Shown here in pieces: positions 27,799-37,097 of a DNA stretch of 59,717 bases. Every line of letters starts with the position of its first letter. Positions within the stretch are counted from its first letter, which is position 1. The translations under genes were made by a program, and so were the position numbers. The notes under the pieces were generated by a model. It made no database searches. It was not told the DNA's origin and saw nothing but the letters and a program-made list of their open reading frames with translations. This DNA comes from Microbacteriaceae bacterium PS02332 (GTDB lineage: Bacteria > Actinomycetota > Actinomycetes > Actinomycetales > Microbacteriaceae), in the NCBI GenBank assembly GCA_029959645.1, contig JASCOJ010000003.1, positions 1-59,717 of the forward strand, read 5' to 3'.

Positions 27799-27999
27799 AT
27801 GTCACTCCTCGCTGAAGCCGCTGAGCACGCCCCCGGTGTGCCCGCGGTCGTCTTCCCGATCGTCGCCGCCTGCTTCTTCGCGCTGCTCGGCTTCGTGACC
27901 TGGAGCTTCCGCGACGTGGCCTACCGTCACTCGCAGAAGTTCGAGGCGACGCGGCACCACGAGACCGGCGTGGACGAGTTCGGCCACACCAAGATCTGA
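27799..27999 (+). CDS. Small single-pass membrane protein
   Basis: 66 residues with one hydrophobic helix (about 16-36, [20 protein letters not shown]) and a His/Arg-rich tail ([18 protein letters not shown]). GGAG lies 9 bases before the ATG. It sits between proA and nadD, where small membrane proteins are also found in related actinobacteria. Function unknown; it is real because of its ribosome site, composition and position 11 bases before nadD. Confidence 0.75.
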   Translation: MSLLAEAAEHAPGVPAVVFPIVAACFFALLGFVTWSFRDVAYRHSQKFEATRHHETGVDEFGHTKI

Positions 28000-28010
28000 A
28001 CCGTCCCCCG

Positions 28011-28610
28011 ATGCTCGAGAACACGGGTCGGCCGCGCATCGGGGTGATGGGCGGGACGTTCGACCCGATCCACCACGGCCACCTCGTGGCCGCGTCCGAG
28101 GTCGCGAAGCACTTCGACCTCGACGAGGTGGTGTTCGTCCCGACCGGTCAGCCGTACATGAAGTCCGGCGTCACCGACGCGGAGCACCGCTACCTGATGA
28201 CCGTCATCGCGACGGCGTCGAACCCGATGTTCACCGTCAGCCGCGTCGACATCGACCGGCCCGGACCCACGTACACGGTGGACACGCTGAAGGACCTGCG
28301 CGAGCAGCGTCCTGACGCGCAACTCGTCTTCATCTCCGGTGCCGACGCCGTCCAGCAGATCGTCGACTGGAAGGACCGCGACGTCCTGTGGGACCTCGCG
28401 CACTTCGTCGCCGTGACCCGGCCAGGACACGCGCTCAGCATCACCGGACTCCCAGAGCGGGACGTTAGCCTGCTCGAGGTCCCCGCGCTGGCGATATCGT
28501 CGACCGACTGCCGCGATCGGGTTCGACAGGGGTTCCCCGTCTGGTACCTGGTCCCCGACGGCGTCGTCCAGTACATCTCCAAGCACCATCTGTATCGGAG
28601 CGTTGCATGA
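28011..28610 (+). CDS. nadD: Nicotinate-nucleotide adenylyltransferase
   Basis: A 199-residue enzyme joining nicotinate mononucleotide to AMP in NAD synthesis. The nucleotidyltransferase signature is [18 protein letters not shown] (residues 11-28), with HxGH as [15 protein letters not shown] and the [13 protein letters not shown] motif near the C terminus correspond to the conserved ISST/S-R element. Its stop overlaps the next start (ATGA). No clear ribosome site is seen before ATG 28011. Confidence 0.96.
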   Translation: MLENTGRPRIGVMGGTFDPIHHGHLVAASEVAKHFDLDEVVFVPTGQPYMKSGVTDAEHRYLMTVIATASNPMFTVSRVDIDRPGPTYTVDTLKDLREQRPDAQLVFISGADAVQQIVDWKDRDVLWDLAHFVAVTRPGHALSITGLPERDVSLLEVPALAISSTDCRDRVRQGFPVWYLVPDGVVQYISKHHLYRSVA

Positions 28611-30142
28611 GTTCGTCCGACGCGCAGCCGCCACTGTCGCGGCGTCAGGCGCGCGAACGGGAGCGCGCGGGCGGTGCCCAGCCCGTCACGCCGCCGCCGA
28701 CGATCGCTCCTGCGGATCCGCAGGACGGCCAGGAGGCCCGACGTCGCCCCGGTTCGCACGTCGCGCCCGCCTCGGCGGCACCCGCGCAGGCCGCCGGTCC
28801 GGCCGCCGTCGCGGCACAGCCGTCGTCGCCCGCCCGCCCGGGTTCGTCCGGAGCCGCGTCGTCCGGCGGGGTGCCGAGTGCGCCTCCCGGATCCGCGGTC
28901 GAGATCGTGCCCGGCACCGGCGGCATGTCCCGTCGGCAGCTCCGGCTCCTGCGGGAGGCGCAGCAGCAGGCCGTGCGACCGGTGCCGCTGCAGAACCCGA
29001 CGCCGCACTCGTCCGACCGCACGGTCAAGGACGTCCTCGGCGGCCTCGCCGGTGGCACGACGCCGGCACCCGATGCGCAGACCCCGTCCGTGCCGCCGAC
29101 CTCGACCGAGGCGCCGCTGAGCCCGACCGGGTTCGCCGGCACCGCGGCGCCGCGTCGGAGTGGCGACGTGCAGGCGCGCCCGGCTTCCGCCGACGCCCTG
29201 GCGCCGACCCCCGACGACGTCGACGACTCGGAGGAGTCGGGCACCGCGACGCCCGTGTCCGGGACCGCCGCCGACCCGGTGCCGCTCGACCGTGCCGCGG
29301 TCGAGCAGGCGACGTCGGCGGACGGTTCGCCGGACGCGATCGAACCGCTCGACGCTGCTGCCGCGCACGCCGAGGAGCCCCGCCGTCACCGGACGACCTG
29401 GGCCCCCTACGACGCCGACCCGGACGAGGTGGCAGCGGCGGAGTCGTCGTCTGCCCCCGAGGCGGACTCCGGCGCCGGCGCTGACCCCGGCGAGGTGGTC
29501 GACCCCGTCGTCGTCCCGTCGGCTGCGCCGGACGCCGTCACGCCCGGTGTCTTCCCGCTCGACCTCGACGACGACACCGCCGAGGTGGCCGTTCCGGAGA
29601 CGGACCCGACCCCGTCCGCGCAGACGCCCATGCCCGAGCCGAAGCCGATCACCACGGCGTTCGAGGCACCCAGCGGTCACTGGTCGACGCTGGCGCACGA
29701 CTCCAACGACGCCGAGGTCCACGACGAGGAGACCGGCACACGCCGTGTCGCCGAGACCCGGTCGAGCGCGATCATCCTGCCCAACTCCGCCCTGGCCGAC
29801 CCGACCGGTGCGCTCAACGCCACCGGCGAGGTGATCCTGACGGGCTCGATCGACCTGCCGTCCTCGCTGTCCTCGACCGGGTCGCACCGGCCGATCGACG
29901 GCGCGGAGGTCGACCGACTGCTCGAACAGCACGACGAGCAACCCGACACCGACGCGAGCCCGGTGCGGGCCAGCAAGGCGGTGTCGAGCCACACGTCGAC
30001 CCGTCAGGTGGTCCTCGCCGCCGCAAAGCCGAAGGACTCCCGGACGCCGGTCATCCTCGCGGTGAGCGCGAGCGTCGTCGCCGTCGCCGCTGCTGCCGTG
30101 ATCGTGGTGGCGTTCGCCGTCACGAACGGCTTCGGAGGCTGA
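28607..30142 (+). CDS. Disordered membrane-anchored protein of unknown function
   Basis: 511 residues. Most of the chain is Ala/Pro/Asp-rich and probably disordered. Two short conserved-looking islands appear: [19 protein letters not shown] (about 105-123) and [20 protein letters not shown] then [12 protein letters not shown] near 380-430. One membrane helix lies at the C terminus ([20 protein letters not shown]), leaving almost the entire protein on the cytoplasmic side if it inserts as a tail anchor. It is coupled to nadD by a 4-base overlap and followed by rsfS. I do not recognise the family. Confidence 0.8.
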   Translation: MSSSDAQPPLSRRQARERERAGGAQPVTPPPTIAPADPQDGQEARRRPGSHVAPASAAPAQAAGPAAVAAQPSSPARPGSSGAASSGGVPSAPPGSAVEIVPGTGGMSRRQLRLLREAQQQAVRPVPLQNPTPHSSDRTVKDVLGGLAGGTTPAPDAQTPSVPPTSTEAPLSPTGFAGTAAPRRSGDVQARPASADALAPTPDDVDDSEESGTATPVSGTAADPVPLDRAAVEQATSADGSPDAIEPLDAAAAHAEEPRRHRTTWAPYDADPDEVAAAESSSAPEADSGAGADPGEVVDPVVVPSAAPDAVTPGVFPLDLDDDTAEVAVPETDPTPSAQTPMPEPKPITTAFEAPSGHWSTLAHDSNDAEVHDEETGTRRVAETRSSAIILPNSALADPTGALNATGEVILTGSIDLPSSLSSTGSHRPIDGAEVDRLLEQHDEQPDTDASPVRASKAVSSHTSTRQVVLAAAKPKDSRTPVILAVSASVVAVAAAAVIVVAFAVTNGFGG

Positions 30143-30208
30143 GCACCGCTCCAGCCTGCGGCCGCTCCGTCGGCCCCGGCCGGTGTGGCCGGTGTCGGCC
30201 GTACCGCT

Positions 30209-30214
30209 TATGAT
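30209..30214 (+). promoter_or_regulatory. Candidate -10 TATGAT upstream of rsfS
   Basis: TATGAT matches the -10 consensus in five of six positions. It would give a leader of about 50 bases for rsfS. A -35 match is poor. Confidence 0.4.
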
Positions 30215-30271
30215 CATCACCCAGCACGACCATCCCGACGTCCCGTCGGCGATGACCACCGGAAGGACTCC

Positions 30272-30646
30272 GTGACCGCATCCGCTCGCGCACTCGAACT
30301 CGTGCAGATCGCCGCCCGCGCGGCCGACGCCAAGCAGGCCGAGGACCTCGTCGCCCTCGACGTCACCACGCCGCTGCAGCTGACCGACGTCTTCCTGCTC
30401 GCCACCGGCCGGAACGAGCGCAACGTGCTCGCGATCGCCGACGAGATCGAGGACCGCATGCTCGAGGCCGGCGCGAAGCCGCTGCGTCGCGAGGGCCGGA
30501 GCGAAGGCCGTTGGGCCCTCATCGACTTCGGTGACATCGTCGTGCACGTCTTCCACGAGGAAGACCGGCAGTACTACTCGCTCGAGCGACTCTGGTCGGA
30601 CTGCCCGGTCATCCCGCTCGAACTCCCGGTCGACCACACGGCCTGA
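30272..30646 (+). CDS. rsfS: Ribosome silencing factor RsfS/RsfA
   Basis: A 124-residue protein that binds L14 and blocks subunit joining in starved cells. Typical elements are DAKQAEDLVALDV, DVFLLATGRNERNVLAIADE, EGRSEGRWALIDFGDIVVHV and YYSLERLWSDCP. GTG 30272 follows GGAAGGA with a short 4-base spacer. The nadD-...-rsfS linkage is widespread in bacteria. Length is normal. Confidence 0.96.
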   Translation: MTASARALELVQIAARAADAKQAEDLVALDVTTPLQLTDVFLLATGRNERNVLAIADEIEDRMLEAGAKPLRREGRSEGRWALIDFGDIVVHVFHEEDRQYYSLERLWSDCPVIPLELPVDHTA

Positions 30647-30766
30647 CCGGCGACGCGCCCGGGTGGCGGCGACGATTTCCTCACCCGGTCATCGCGTGGT
30701 GTACGCTGTACTGGTGCCTCCGGGGAACCGGGGAAAGCGATCATGAACATCTGATCGGCACTGAAC

Positions 30767-30839
30767 GGGTCTGTGGCGCAGCTGGTAGCGCACCTGCATG
30801 GCATGCAGGGGGTCAGGGGTTCGAGTCCCCTCAGATCCA
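30767..30839 (+). tRNA. tRNA-Ala (anticodon GGC)
   Basis: A full cloverleaf can be drawn. The acceptor stem is GGGTCTG / CAGATCC (one G-T pair), the D stem GCGC / GCGC, and the anticodon stem CCTGC / GCAGG. The loop ATGGCAT puts GGC at the anticodon. A 5-base variable loop and T stem AGGGG / CCCCT with loop TTCGAGT follow. The discriminator is A (30839) and CCA is not encoded. It reads GCC codons, the main alanine codon in this GC-rich genome. A -10-like TACGCT lies at 30702-30707. Confidence 0.97.
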
Positions 30840-30848
30840 CCCACACAC

Positions 30849-30881
30849 GAAGCCCCGTCGCTCACCGAGCGGCGGGGCTTC
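30849..30881. terminator. Terminator hairpin after tRNA-Ala
   Basis: GAAGCCCCG (30849-30857) pairs with CGGGGCTTC (30873-30881); inside, CGCTC pairs with GAGCG, giving a stem of about 15 bp with one wobble. GTCGTT follows. Confidence 0.85.
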
Positions 30882-30905
30882 GTCGTTCCCGGTGTGACCG
30901 CGCGT

Positions 30906-30990
30906 GAGACGCCGCCTCCCCGGCGAGACGCCGCCTCCCCAGCGAGACGCTGCGGGGAATCGCGGTGTCCGGTGGGGAAGGCGGCGTCTC
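30906..30990. repeat. Intergenic direct and inverted 16-base repeats
   Basis: GAGACGCCGCCTCCCC occurs at 30906-30921 and again at 30925-30940; GAGACGC starts a third partial copy at 30944. An inverted copy with one extra A (30974-30990) can fold with either direct copy into an 11-bp stem extended past a bulge. The alternatives are mutually exclusive. It lies between the tRNA terminator and the end of the surface-protein gene. Confidence 0.8.
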
Positions 30991-31004
30991 GGCGTCGCTG
31001 CGGG

Positions 31005-34000
31005 TCAGCGGCGGCGGGTACCCCGGCGGCCAGCGCGGCGCAGGAGGAGCCCGGCGACGAGCACCACCGTGGCGGAGGTCGCCATCGTCACGAGCCCGGC
31101 GGCACCCGTGAACGCGAGGGCACCGTGAGACTGCCGTGCTGGGTGGGCGGCGTCGCTGCCCGGGACCGGCCCGGTGCCGTGCGGGGACTCGGTGCCGGTG
31201 CCACCCGGCGTCGTGCCGCCGCCAGGAGTCGAGCCGCCACCGGAACCGGCGCCACCACCGGAACCGGAACCACCACCCGGGCCCGGACCACCCCCAGTCC
31301 CGCCACCGCCGCCCGGCGTCCCGGTCCCTGTGTGGACCAGACCGGCGTCGACGTCGTCGGTGCGGTCGACACCGGAGCGGTGCCCCTCGGCGTCCGTGCG
31401 TTCGGCGAGCGTGATGGTCGGGGTGACACCGTCCGCGGCGACGTCGGAGTCGCGCGTCGGGTCCTCGCCGACGTGTTCCCGTGTGGATGCGGTGTCCGCT
31501 GGCGCGGTGAAGGTCAGCGTGTACGCGCCCGGTCGCAGTCCGTCGAACCGGTAGTGCCCGGCGCGGTCGGTGCGGCTCGTCCGGTCGACGGCGTCTCCAC
31601 GGTCGTCGGTACCGAGCAGGTGGACCGGGACCTCGGGCACCCCCGGTTCGCCGGGGTCCTGCAGGCCGTTCCCGTCCTCGTCGTCCCACACGCGGTCACC
31701 GATCGCGCCGGCGACGACACGGACGGCGGCGGTGTTGGACAGTGCCGGGAGGTCGAGGTCGCCCGCGTGCAGCTCGAACCGGTTGACGTAGACGTCGCCG
31801 TCCTGCTCGCCGTCCGTCACCAGGGTCAGGCGATGGGTGACGGCGCCCCCGGGGGCCACTGGAGCACCGTGCTGGACGCGGACCGCGGTCACGTCCGAGA
31901 AGGACGTCGGGCACCCGTCGGTGCCGAAGGCGGACTCCGCACACCACGTCGTCGCGCCGCCCGGCTGGTTCGACGGCTGACTCGGGTCCGGGTCGACGCT
32001 GTCGGCGTCCGCAGCCGTGTAGGTCGCCTGCTCGCGGTCCGCGGGGTCGGTCGGCACCCCGGCTGCGAGATGGGCGGTCCCGTGGAAGGACGACCCGGAC
32101 ACACCCGTGCGGGGCAGCACGTCGATGAGGTCGGTGCTGGACACGGCCGTCGCGTCGGTGTTGCGGTAGCGGAGGTCCCATCCGAGCTGGTCGCCGCGGA
32201 GGACGACCGGGTGGACCGCGGACTCCTCGACGACGACCCCGCCGGCGGTGACCACACGGACGGCGCGTTCGGCGCTCCTGAGGTCCTCCGAGGAAGCGTC
32301 GGCAGGCGACGACACGACGGCGTGGTTCGTGATCGCCTCGGCCGCGCTCGTGTTCGACACCCGGACCGAGTAGGTGATCGGCGCGATCGCGCGGTTCGGT
32401 GTGACCGCTCCGAGGTCCCACGTCAGCCGCTCGCGCGCGGTGCCGTCGTCCGCGGTCACGGTGTCGACCTGGGGTGTGCGGGACCCGGACCCGGACACGT
32501 AGGTCGTGTCGACGGGCAGCACGTCCGTGACCGTCACGGGGACGGCACCGCCGGTCGCCTTCCCGTTGGTGACGCTCGGGGAGACCGCGTACTCGAGCGT
32601 GTGCCCCGCGAGGACCGACTGCGTGGCGTCGGGGGTGTCGTCGGCGTCGTACCCGGGGTCGACGACCTTCTTCGTGACCCGCGCGAGGTCCTGCGTGACG
32701 AGCACGCTGTCGGACAGCCCGCCGGCACCGAGCGCCGGATCCGACCACACGTCGTGGACCCACCCCGGGTACTCGACGCCGAAGACGACGTGCCCGAAGT
32801 CGTACGCGCGGGTCCCGTTCGGGACGCTCCGGATGGTCACGTAGGAGTGCAGCGCCGCACTGTCGGCCGCCGGCACGTCCCCCACGGCGCGGACCGCCCC
32901 GACGGCGTCGACCCCGCCCGGCACGTCCGCCGGGTCGTCGAACCACGGGCCGGACCCGTCCGAGCAGTCGGCGTGCCGCTGGCCCTCATCAGGGCTCGTC
33001 ATCCCGTACGCGGCGTACTGCACCCGCGCCTTCCCGAGGCCGGTCGTCCAGGCGGTCCGGCCGGCGACGGCGGTCAGGCGTTGGGTCCGCCGGTCGAACG
33101 TGTCGCAGAGGACGGCGTCGTGGAACGGCGAGAGTCCCGGGTTCGTGATGCCGACGTCGCTCCGGTGCCGTTGCCCGGGTGTCGTCCACGGGTCACCCTG
33201 CTGCGCCGAAGCGCGGGTCACGTGTCCGGCGTCGTCGGTGACCCGGAAGAGGTGCTTCACCGAGATGCCCGGACCGTCCTGGAACACGTTGCGCCGCGCG
33301 GTGTTGTCCGCCGTCGGTTCGCCTTCGCCCGGGTAGTTCGTCGCACCGCTCACGGAGGGCGCCACGAGCGCCGAGTAGGTGTTCACCGACTCGACGCTCG
33401 TGCCCGTGGGCGGGTTCGGTACCCAGAACGCGAGGTAGCCGGACACCACCATCCCGGTCAGGCCTGCGGGGACGTCGCCGCCGGCCAGCGTCCGGGTCGG
33501 CATCCGCGAGGCGTCCGTCACGACGCCGTCGACGACGACCTGCACCTCCGCGCCCGGCCCCGCCTGCTCGCACCGGAACGTCCCGGAGTCCGCCACGGCC
33601 GCAGGGCCTCCGCCGGAACCACCGGGCAGGGTCCAGAACCGTTCCGGGGACGCAGCGTCGTTCGGTCCGCAGGCCGGGCGGTCGCCGTTCCACAGCACGG
33701 CGTCGGTCGGCAGGTCACCGAGGATCCGCGAGACGTCGTCGGTGAACGACATGGTGCCGTTGCTGCGTTCGAACCCGAGGAGTCCCTGCCCGGCGACCAG
33801 TGGGCGCCAGTCCACGGTGACCGGGTAGACGAACTGGAGGCCGGGCCTCCCGTCCGGTCCGGCCACGTCCGTGCGGATCTGCGACGCGACCAGCGACTTG
33901 CTGAGGTCGTACCGCGGCGCCGCGGAGACCGTGACCTCGGGCGCGTCCTTCGTGGGCCCGTCCGTGCCGTCGGCGACCACCGACGCGTGCACGGCGATCC

Positions 34001-34493
34001 GGTCGCCGTTCCGGAGCTCGTCGGAGACGTCCAGCACCACGGGGACCGCCTTCACCTCGCCTTCGGGCACCGTGCCGAGGTCGCACGTGAGCTCCGACCC
34101 GGCGAGCGCCGAGCCGGGACCGGTGCACAGCGCCGGGACGGCGTCCCACCGTGTGCCCGCGGGTGCGGACACGGTGAAGCGGGTGCCGTGGCTGGGGCCG
34201 TCCTGCGAACTGACCGTCACGCGGTAGGTCACCGCGTCGAGCGTGCGGACGACCCCGTTCGTCGGTCCGGTGTCGCCGCCGGGCCCGTCCGACGGGGTGA
34301 ACGGGCCGTTGCCGTCCCGGGTGACCGCGAGACCCAGGCCGAGGTCGGACCGGGGATGCAGGTCTCCCCGTGCATCGCCGGGCGGTGCGCCCTCGGCCGC
34401 CACCGCTGCGGTCGGCGCGGCACCACCGAGGCCGAGGGCGACCGCGAGCAGGGCGAGGGTCGCGACGATGCGCGGGGCAGGGCGATGGTGCAT
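31005..34493 (-). CDS. Sortase-anchored surface protein, SdrD-B-like / DUF11-type
   Basis: A 1162-residue exported protein. The signal peptide is about residues 1-33 (IVATLALLAVALGLGGAAPT, cleavage near AVA). A long extracellular part contains DUF11-like repeats (VTVSSQDGPSHGTRFTVSAP; ITYSVRVSNTSAAEAITNHA). An SdrD B-like calcium-binding domain follows (GDRVWDDEDGNGLQDPGEPG), then a Gly/Pro/Ser linker. The C-terminal sorting signal is LAFTG (1126-1130), a hydrophobic helix and Arg-rich tail. LAxTG motifs are typical of class E sortases in GC-rich actinobacteria. AGGAGG precedes ATG 34493. No sortase gene lies nearby. The likely role is a wall-linked adhesin or stalk. Confidence 0.9.
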   Translation of the reverse strand: MHHRPAPRIVATLALLAVALGLGGAAPTAAVAAEGAPPGDARGDLHPRSDLGLGLAVTRDGNGPFTPSDGPGGDTGPTNGVVRTLDAVTYRVTVSSQDGPSHGTRFTVSAPAGTRWDAVPALCTGPGSALAGSELTCDLGTVPEGEVKAVPVVLDVSDELRNGDRIAVHASVVADGTDGPTKDAPEVTVSAAPRYDLSKSLVASQIRTDVAGPDGRPGLQFVYPVTVDWRPLVAGQGLLGFERSNGTMSFTDDVSRILGDLPTDAVLWNGDRPACGPNDAASPERFWTLPGGSGGGPAAVADSGTFRCEQAGPGAEVQVVVDGVVTDASRMPTRTLAGGDVPAGLTGMVVSGYLAFWVPNPPTGTSVESVNTYSALVAPSVSGATNYPGEGEPTADNTARRNVFQDGPGISVKHLFRVTDDAGHVTRASAQQGDPWTTPGQRHRSDVGITNPGLSPFHDAVLCDTFDRRTQRLTAVAGRTAWTTGLGKARVQYAAYGMTSPDEGQRHADCSDGSGPWFDDPADVPGGVDAVGAVRAVGDVPAADSAALHSYVTIRSVPNGTRAYDFGHVVFGVEYPGWVHDVWSDPALGAGGLSDSVLVTQDLARVTKKVVDPGYDADDTPDATQSVLAGHTLEYAVSPSVTNGKATGGAVPVTVTDVLPVDTTYVSGSGSRTPQVDTVTADDGTARERLTWDLGAVTPNRAIAPITYSVRVSNTSAAEAITNHAVVSSPADASSEDLRSAERAVRVVTAGGVVVEESAVHPVVLRGDQLGWDLRYRNTDATAVSSTDLIDVLPRTGVSGSSFHGTAHLAAGVPTDPADREQATYTAADADSVDPDPSQPSNQPGGATTWCAESAFGTDGCPTSFSDVTAVRVQHGAPVAPGGAVTHRLTLVTDGEQDGDVYVNRFELHAGDLDLPALSNTAAVRVVAGAIGDRVWDDEDGNGLQDPGEPGVPEVPVHLLGTDDRGDAVDRTSRTDRAGHYRFDGLRPGAYTLTFTAPADTASTREHVGEDPTRDSDVAADGVTPTITLAERTDAEGHRSGVDRTDDVDAGLVHTGTGTPGGGGGTGGGPGPGGGSGSGGGAGSGGGSTPGGGTTPGGTGTESPHGTGPVPGSDAAHPARQSHGALAFTGAAGLVTMATSATVVLVAGLLLRRAGRRGTRRR
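33845..33855 (-). repeat. GGACGGGAGGC repeat word, copy 3
   Basis: Exact copy, reading leftward in the coding direction of the surface protein. It is preceded on the plus strand by GGAGGCCGG, giving a small palindromic GGAGGC/GCCTCC pair. Confidence 0.5.
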
Positions 34494-34620
34494 GGGTCCT
34501 CCTGGTCCGACCGCGTCGGTCACAACGCGCCGACGGCGGTGGACGGAATGTAGCGAGACCGGTGTCCCAGCGTCAAGGATCCCGTGTGTGACATACCACC
34601 GGTGTCGACGGTCCTGCCGG

Positions 34621-34632
34621 TACGCTGACCGC
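34621..34632 (+). promoter_or_regulatory. -10 hexamer TACGCT, leaderless aldose epimerase gene
   Basis: TACGCT (34621-34626) followed by 6 bases and ATG 34633. No ribosome site. The 139-base gap to the divergent surface-protein gene holds nothing else that I recognise. Confidence 0.55.
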
Positions 34633-35571
34633 ATGAGCAGCGTCGCGCCCCGGTCCGGATCCCAGTCGTCGATCGCCGCGGACGGCTACACCGCCGACGT
34701 CGCGGGTGTCGGGGCCACCCTGCGGACCCTGCGGTTCCAGGGTCGTGACCTCGTCGCCCCGTTCGACGCGGACGAGGTCCGCCCGGTGTTCCGCGGCGCC
34801 GTCCTGGCACCCTGGCCGAACCGCGTGGTCGACGGTCGGTACACGTTCGACGGTGTCGAGCACGAGCTCGCGTTGACCGAGCCGAAGCGCGCGCACGCCC
34901 TCCACGGCCTCGTCGCGTGGACCGAGTTCGCCGTCCTCGAACACGAGGCCGACCGCGTGGTCCTCGGCACGACGGTCCAGCCGCAGGAGGGCTTCCCGTT
35001 CCGGGTCGAGGTCCGCGTGGAGTACCGCCTCGACGCCGACGGGCTGCACACCACGATCACCGGGACGAACACCGGGGACGACCGCGCGCCCTGGGGGACC
35101 GGACCGCACCCCTACCTGGTCGCCGGTGCCGGCTCCGTCGACGACTGGACCCTCACCCTGCCCGCCGCCGAGGTGCTCGAGGTCACCGAGGACCGCCTCG
35201 TCCCCACCGACCTCGTCCCCGTGCACGACGAGTTCGACATGCGTCAGCCGACGTCGATCGGCTCGCGGTTCATCGACCACGCCTTCACCGGGTTCGACCG
35301 GGATGCGGACGGGTCGGCGGCCATCACGGTCACCGCGGCCGACGGGCACGGCGTCCGCGTCGTCTTCGGCGAGGATTGCGGCTGGGCCCAGGTGCACACC
35401 GCCGACCACGTCGTCCCCGCGTACCACCGGGCGGCGCTCGCGGTCGAGCCGATGACGTGCGCCCCGAACGCCTTCAACGCGGATGCGTTCGACGACGAGG
35501 TGGACACCGGGCTCGTCGTGCTCGAGCCGGGCGACGCGCACGCCGCAGCGTGGACGATCACCGCGGTCTGA
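34633..35571 (+). CDS. Aldose 1-epimerase (galactose mutarotase) family
   Basis: A 312-residue cytoplasmic enzyme that interconverts alpha and beta sugar anomers. Family marks are GAVLAPWPNRVVDGRYTFDG, AHALHGLVAW (substrate histidine), GTGPHPYLVAG (catalytic histidine) and CGWAQVHTAD, with a terminal acidic residue in AVEPMTCAPNAFN. It matches the actinobacterial YphB-like branch, whose exact sugar is uncertain. It is followed directly, perhaps with overlap, by the pabB-like gene, with no evident functional link. Confidence 0.92.
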   Translation: MSSVAPRSGSQSSIAADGYTADVAGVGATLRTLRFQGRDLVAPFDADEVRPVFRGAVLAPWPNRVVDGRYTFDGVEHELALTEPKRAHALHGLVAWTEFAVLEHEADRVVLGTTVQPQEGFPFRVEVRVEYRLDADGLHTTITGTNTGDDRAPWGTGPHPYLVAGAGSVDDWTLTLPAAEVLEVTEDRLVPTDLVPVHDEFDMRQPTSIGSRFIDHAFTGFDRDADGSAAITVTAADGHGVRVVFGEDCGWAQVHTADHVVPAYHRAALAVEPMTCAPNAFNADAFDDEVDTGLVVLEPGDAHAAAWTITAV

Positions 35572-37050
35572 TCCCGTCCCCGGGCGGCCCGCGGATCGCG
35601 GTCCGTCGTCTGCCGGACGGCACGGACCTCGCGGCGCTCGCCGCGGCGACCGACGCGGACCTCGTGTGGCTCGACTCGGGCCTCCCGGCCGGTGCTCCGT
35701 CGCGTGCCGCGGCGCGTTCCCGGTGGTCGGTGCTCGCGACCGCCGACGGGCCGTTCGCGGCGCGGTTCCGCCACGAGGACGAGGTCGCACACCTCGACGT
35801 CGCCGAACCGGCGACCGGCTGGTTCGGCGCGAGCCGCAGCGAGGCGCGTCCGGCGTTCCCGGTCCTCGAGGACCTGCTCGCACGGACACCGCACCTCATC
35901 GCACCCGTCGACGGCTGCGCGTTCGCGCTCGGGTGGGTGGGCTTCCTCGGCTACGAGCTCGGCCGCGAGGTCGACGGCCCGCACCGCACCGCGGACGGGC
36001 ACCCGGACGCCGACCTCCGGTTCGTCGACCGCGCGGTCGTCGTCCGCGACGACGGTGCCGCCTGGGCGCTCGCGCTCGTCGACGACGCGGCTCCGCACGC
36101 GTCCGCGCTGAACCGCGACTGGCTGTCCGGTGTCGGCCACCGGCGGGCGCGCGCCGACCCGTCGGGCGTGGCCCGCGGGCCTCCCGGCCGGTCTGGAGGC
36201 CCGCGGGCGCGTCCGCCGGTCCTCCTACGAGGCCGCGGTGGACCGCTGTCGGGACGCGATCCGCGAGGGCACCGCGTTCCAGGTGTGCCTCACCACCGCG
36301 TTCGCGGTGCCGACCGACGCGACCGACCGGTCGTTCGACGACCACCTGCACCTGCGGGGGACCGACCCGGTGCCGTTCGGGGCCTACCTGCGGCTCGGGT
36401 CGCTGCGCGTCGTCAGCCGGTCGCCGGAGCGGTTCCTGCGCGTCGACGAGGACGGGACGGTCACGGCCGAACCGATCAAGGGCACGCGGCGACGCGCCGG
36501 CGACCGCGCGGCCGACGCGGCTGCCCGGGCCGACCTCGAGACGAGCGCCAAGGACCGGGCCGAGAACGTGATGATCGTCGACCTGCTGCGGAACGACCTG
36601 CTGCGCACCGCGGTCCCGGGCTCGGTGCACGTCGAGCGGCTCTGCGACGTGGAGACCTACGCGAGCGTGCACCAGATGGTGTCCACGATCACGGCGCGGG
36701 TGCCGGTGGGGACGTCCCGGGCGGCGGTCGTGCGGGCGGCGTTCCCGCCGGGGTCGATGACCGGGGCACCGAAGTCGAGTGCGACGGCGGTCGCCGACCG
36801 GCTCGAGGGGGCGCCGCGCGGGGTGTACTCGGGGGCGATCGGGTACTTCTCGGCGAACGGTGCGGTCGATCTGTCGGTGGCCATCCGGACACTGGTGTCG
36901 GTGGTCGACGCCTCCGGCGCCGTGGTGCGCCGCTCGTTCGGCGCCGGCGGTGCGGTGACCTGGTCGTCCACCGCCGCGGACGAGGCGGACGAGGTCGAGA
37001 CGAAGACCCGATCGGTGCTCGGCGGCCTCGGGATGCAGGCGCACTGGTAG
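35550..37050 (+). pseudogene. pabB: Frameshifted aminodeoxychorismate synthase component I-like gene
   Basis: The N-terminal part lies in one frame (about 35550-36150: WLDSGLPAGAPSRAAARSRW, CAFALGWVGFLGYELGREVD). The catalytic chorismate-binding part lies in another (about 36210-37050: AFQVCLTTAF, EPIKGTRR, DRAENVMIVDLLRND, FPPGSMTGAPKSS, GVYSGAIGYFS). Joined, they make a normal PabB of about 500 residues. The two frames differ by a net +1 (or -2) near 36120-36215, where a 38-base palindrome lies. This may be a true mutation, an assembly error at a GC hairpin, or two separately translated halves (GTG 36130 could start the second). Start GTG 35550, overlapping the epimerase gene, is tentative. 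No pabA or pabC lies nearby. Confidence 0.75.
36171..36208. repeat. REP-like palindrome in the pabB frameshift zone
   Basis: GCCCGCGGGCCTCC (36171-36184) and GGAGGCCCGCGGGC (36195-36208) form a perfect 14-bp inverted repeat with loop CGGCCGGTCT. It contains the CGGGAGGC core shared by the recurrent word family. Confidence 0.8.
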
Positions 37051-37053
37051 CGG

Positions 37054-37069
37054 TCGAACGTGTGTTCGA
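37054..37069. promoter_or_regulatory. SOS box 1 (LexA site)
   Basis: TCGAACGTGTGTTCGA matches the actinobacterial LexA consensus TCGAAC(N4)GTTCGA in all fixed positions. It starts 4 bases after the pabB stop and lies 53 bases upstream of SOS box 2, about five helical turns. Confidence 0.92.
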
Positions 37070-37097
37070 CTCGTCATCCACCGGATGTCGGTGCGGA

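Noticed and set aside
30767-31005. Integrated element at the tRNA-Ala gene
   Set aside because: No integrase, no duplicated tRNA 3' end and no shift in composition; the following repeats are too short and lie outside the tRNA.
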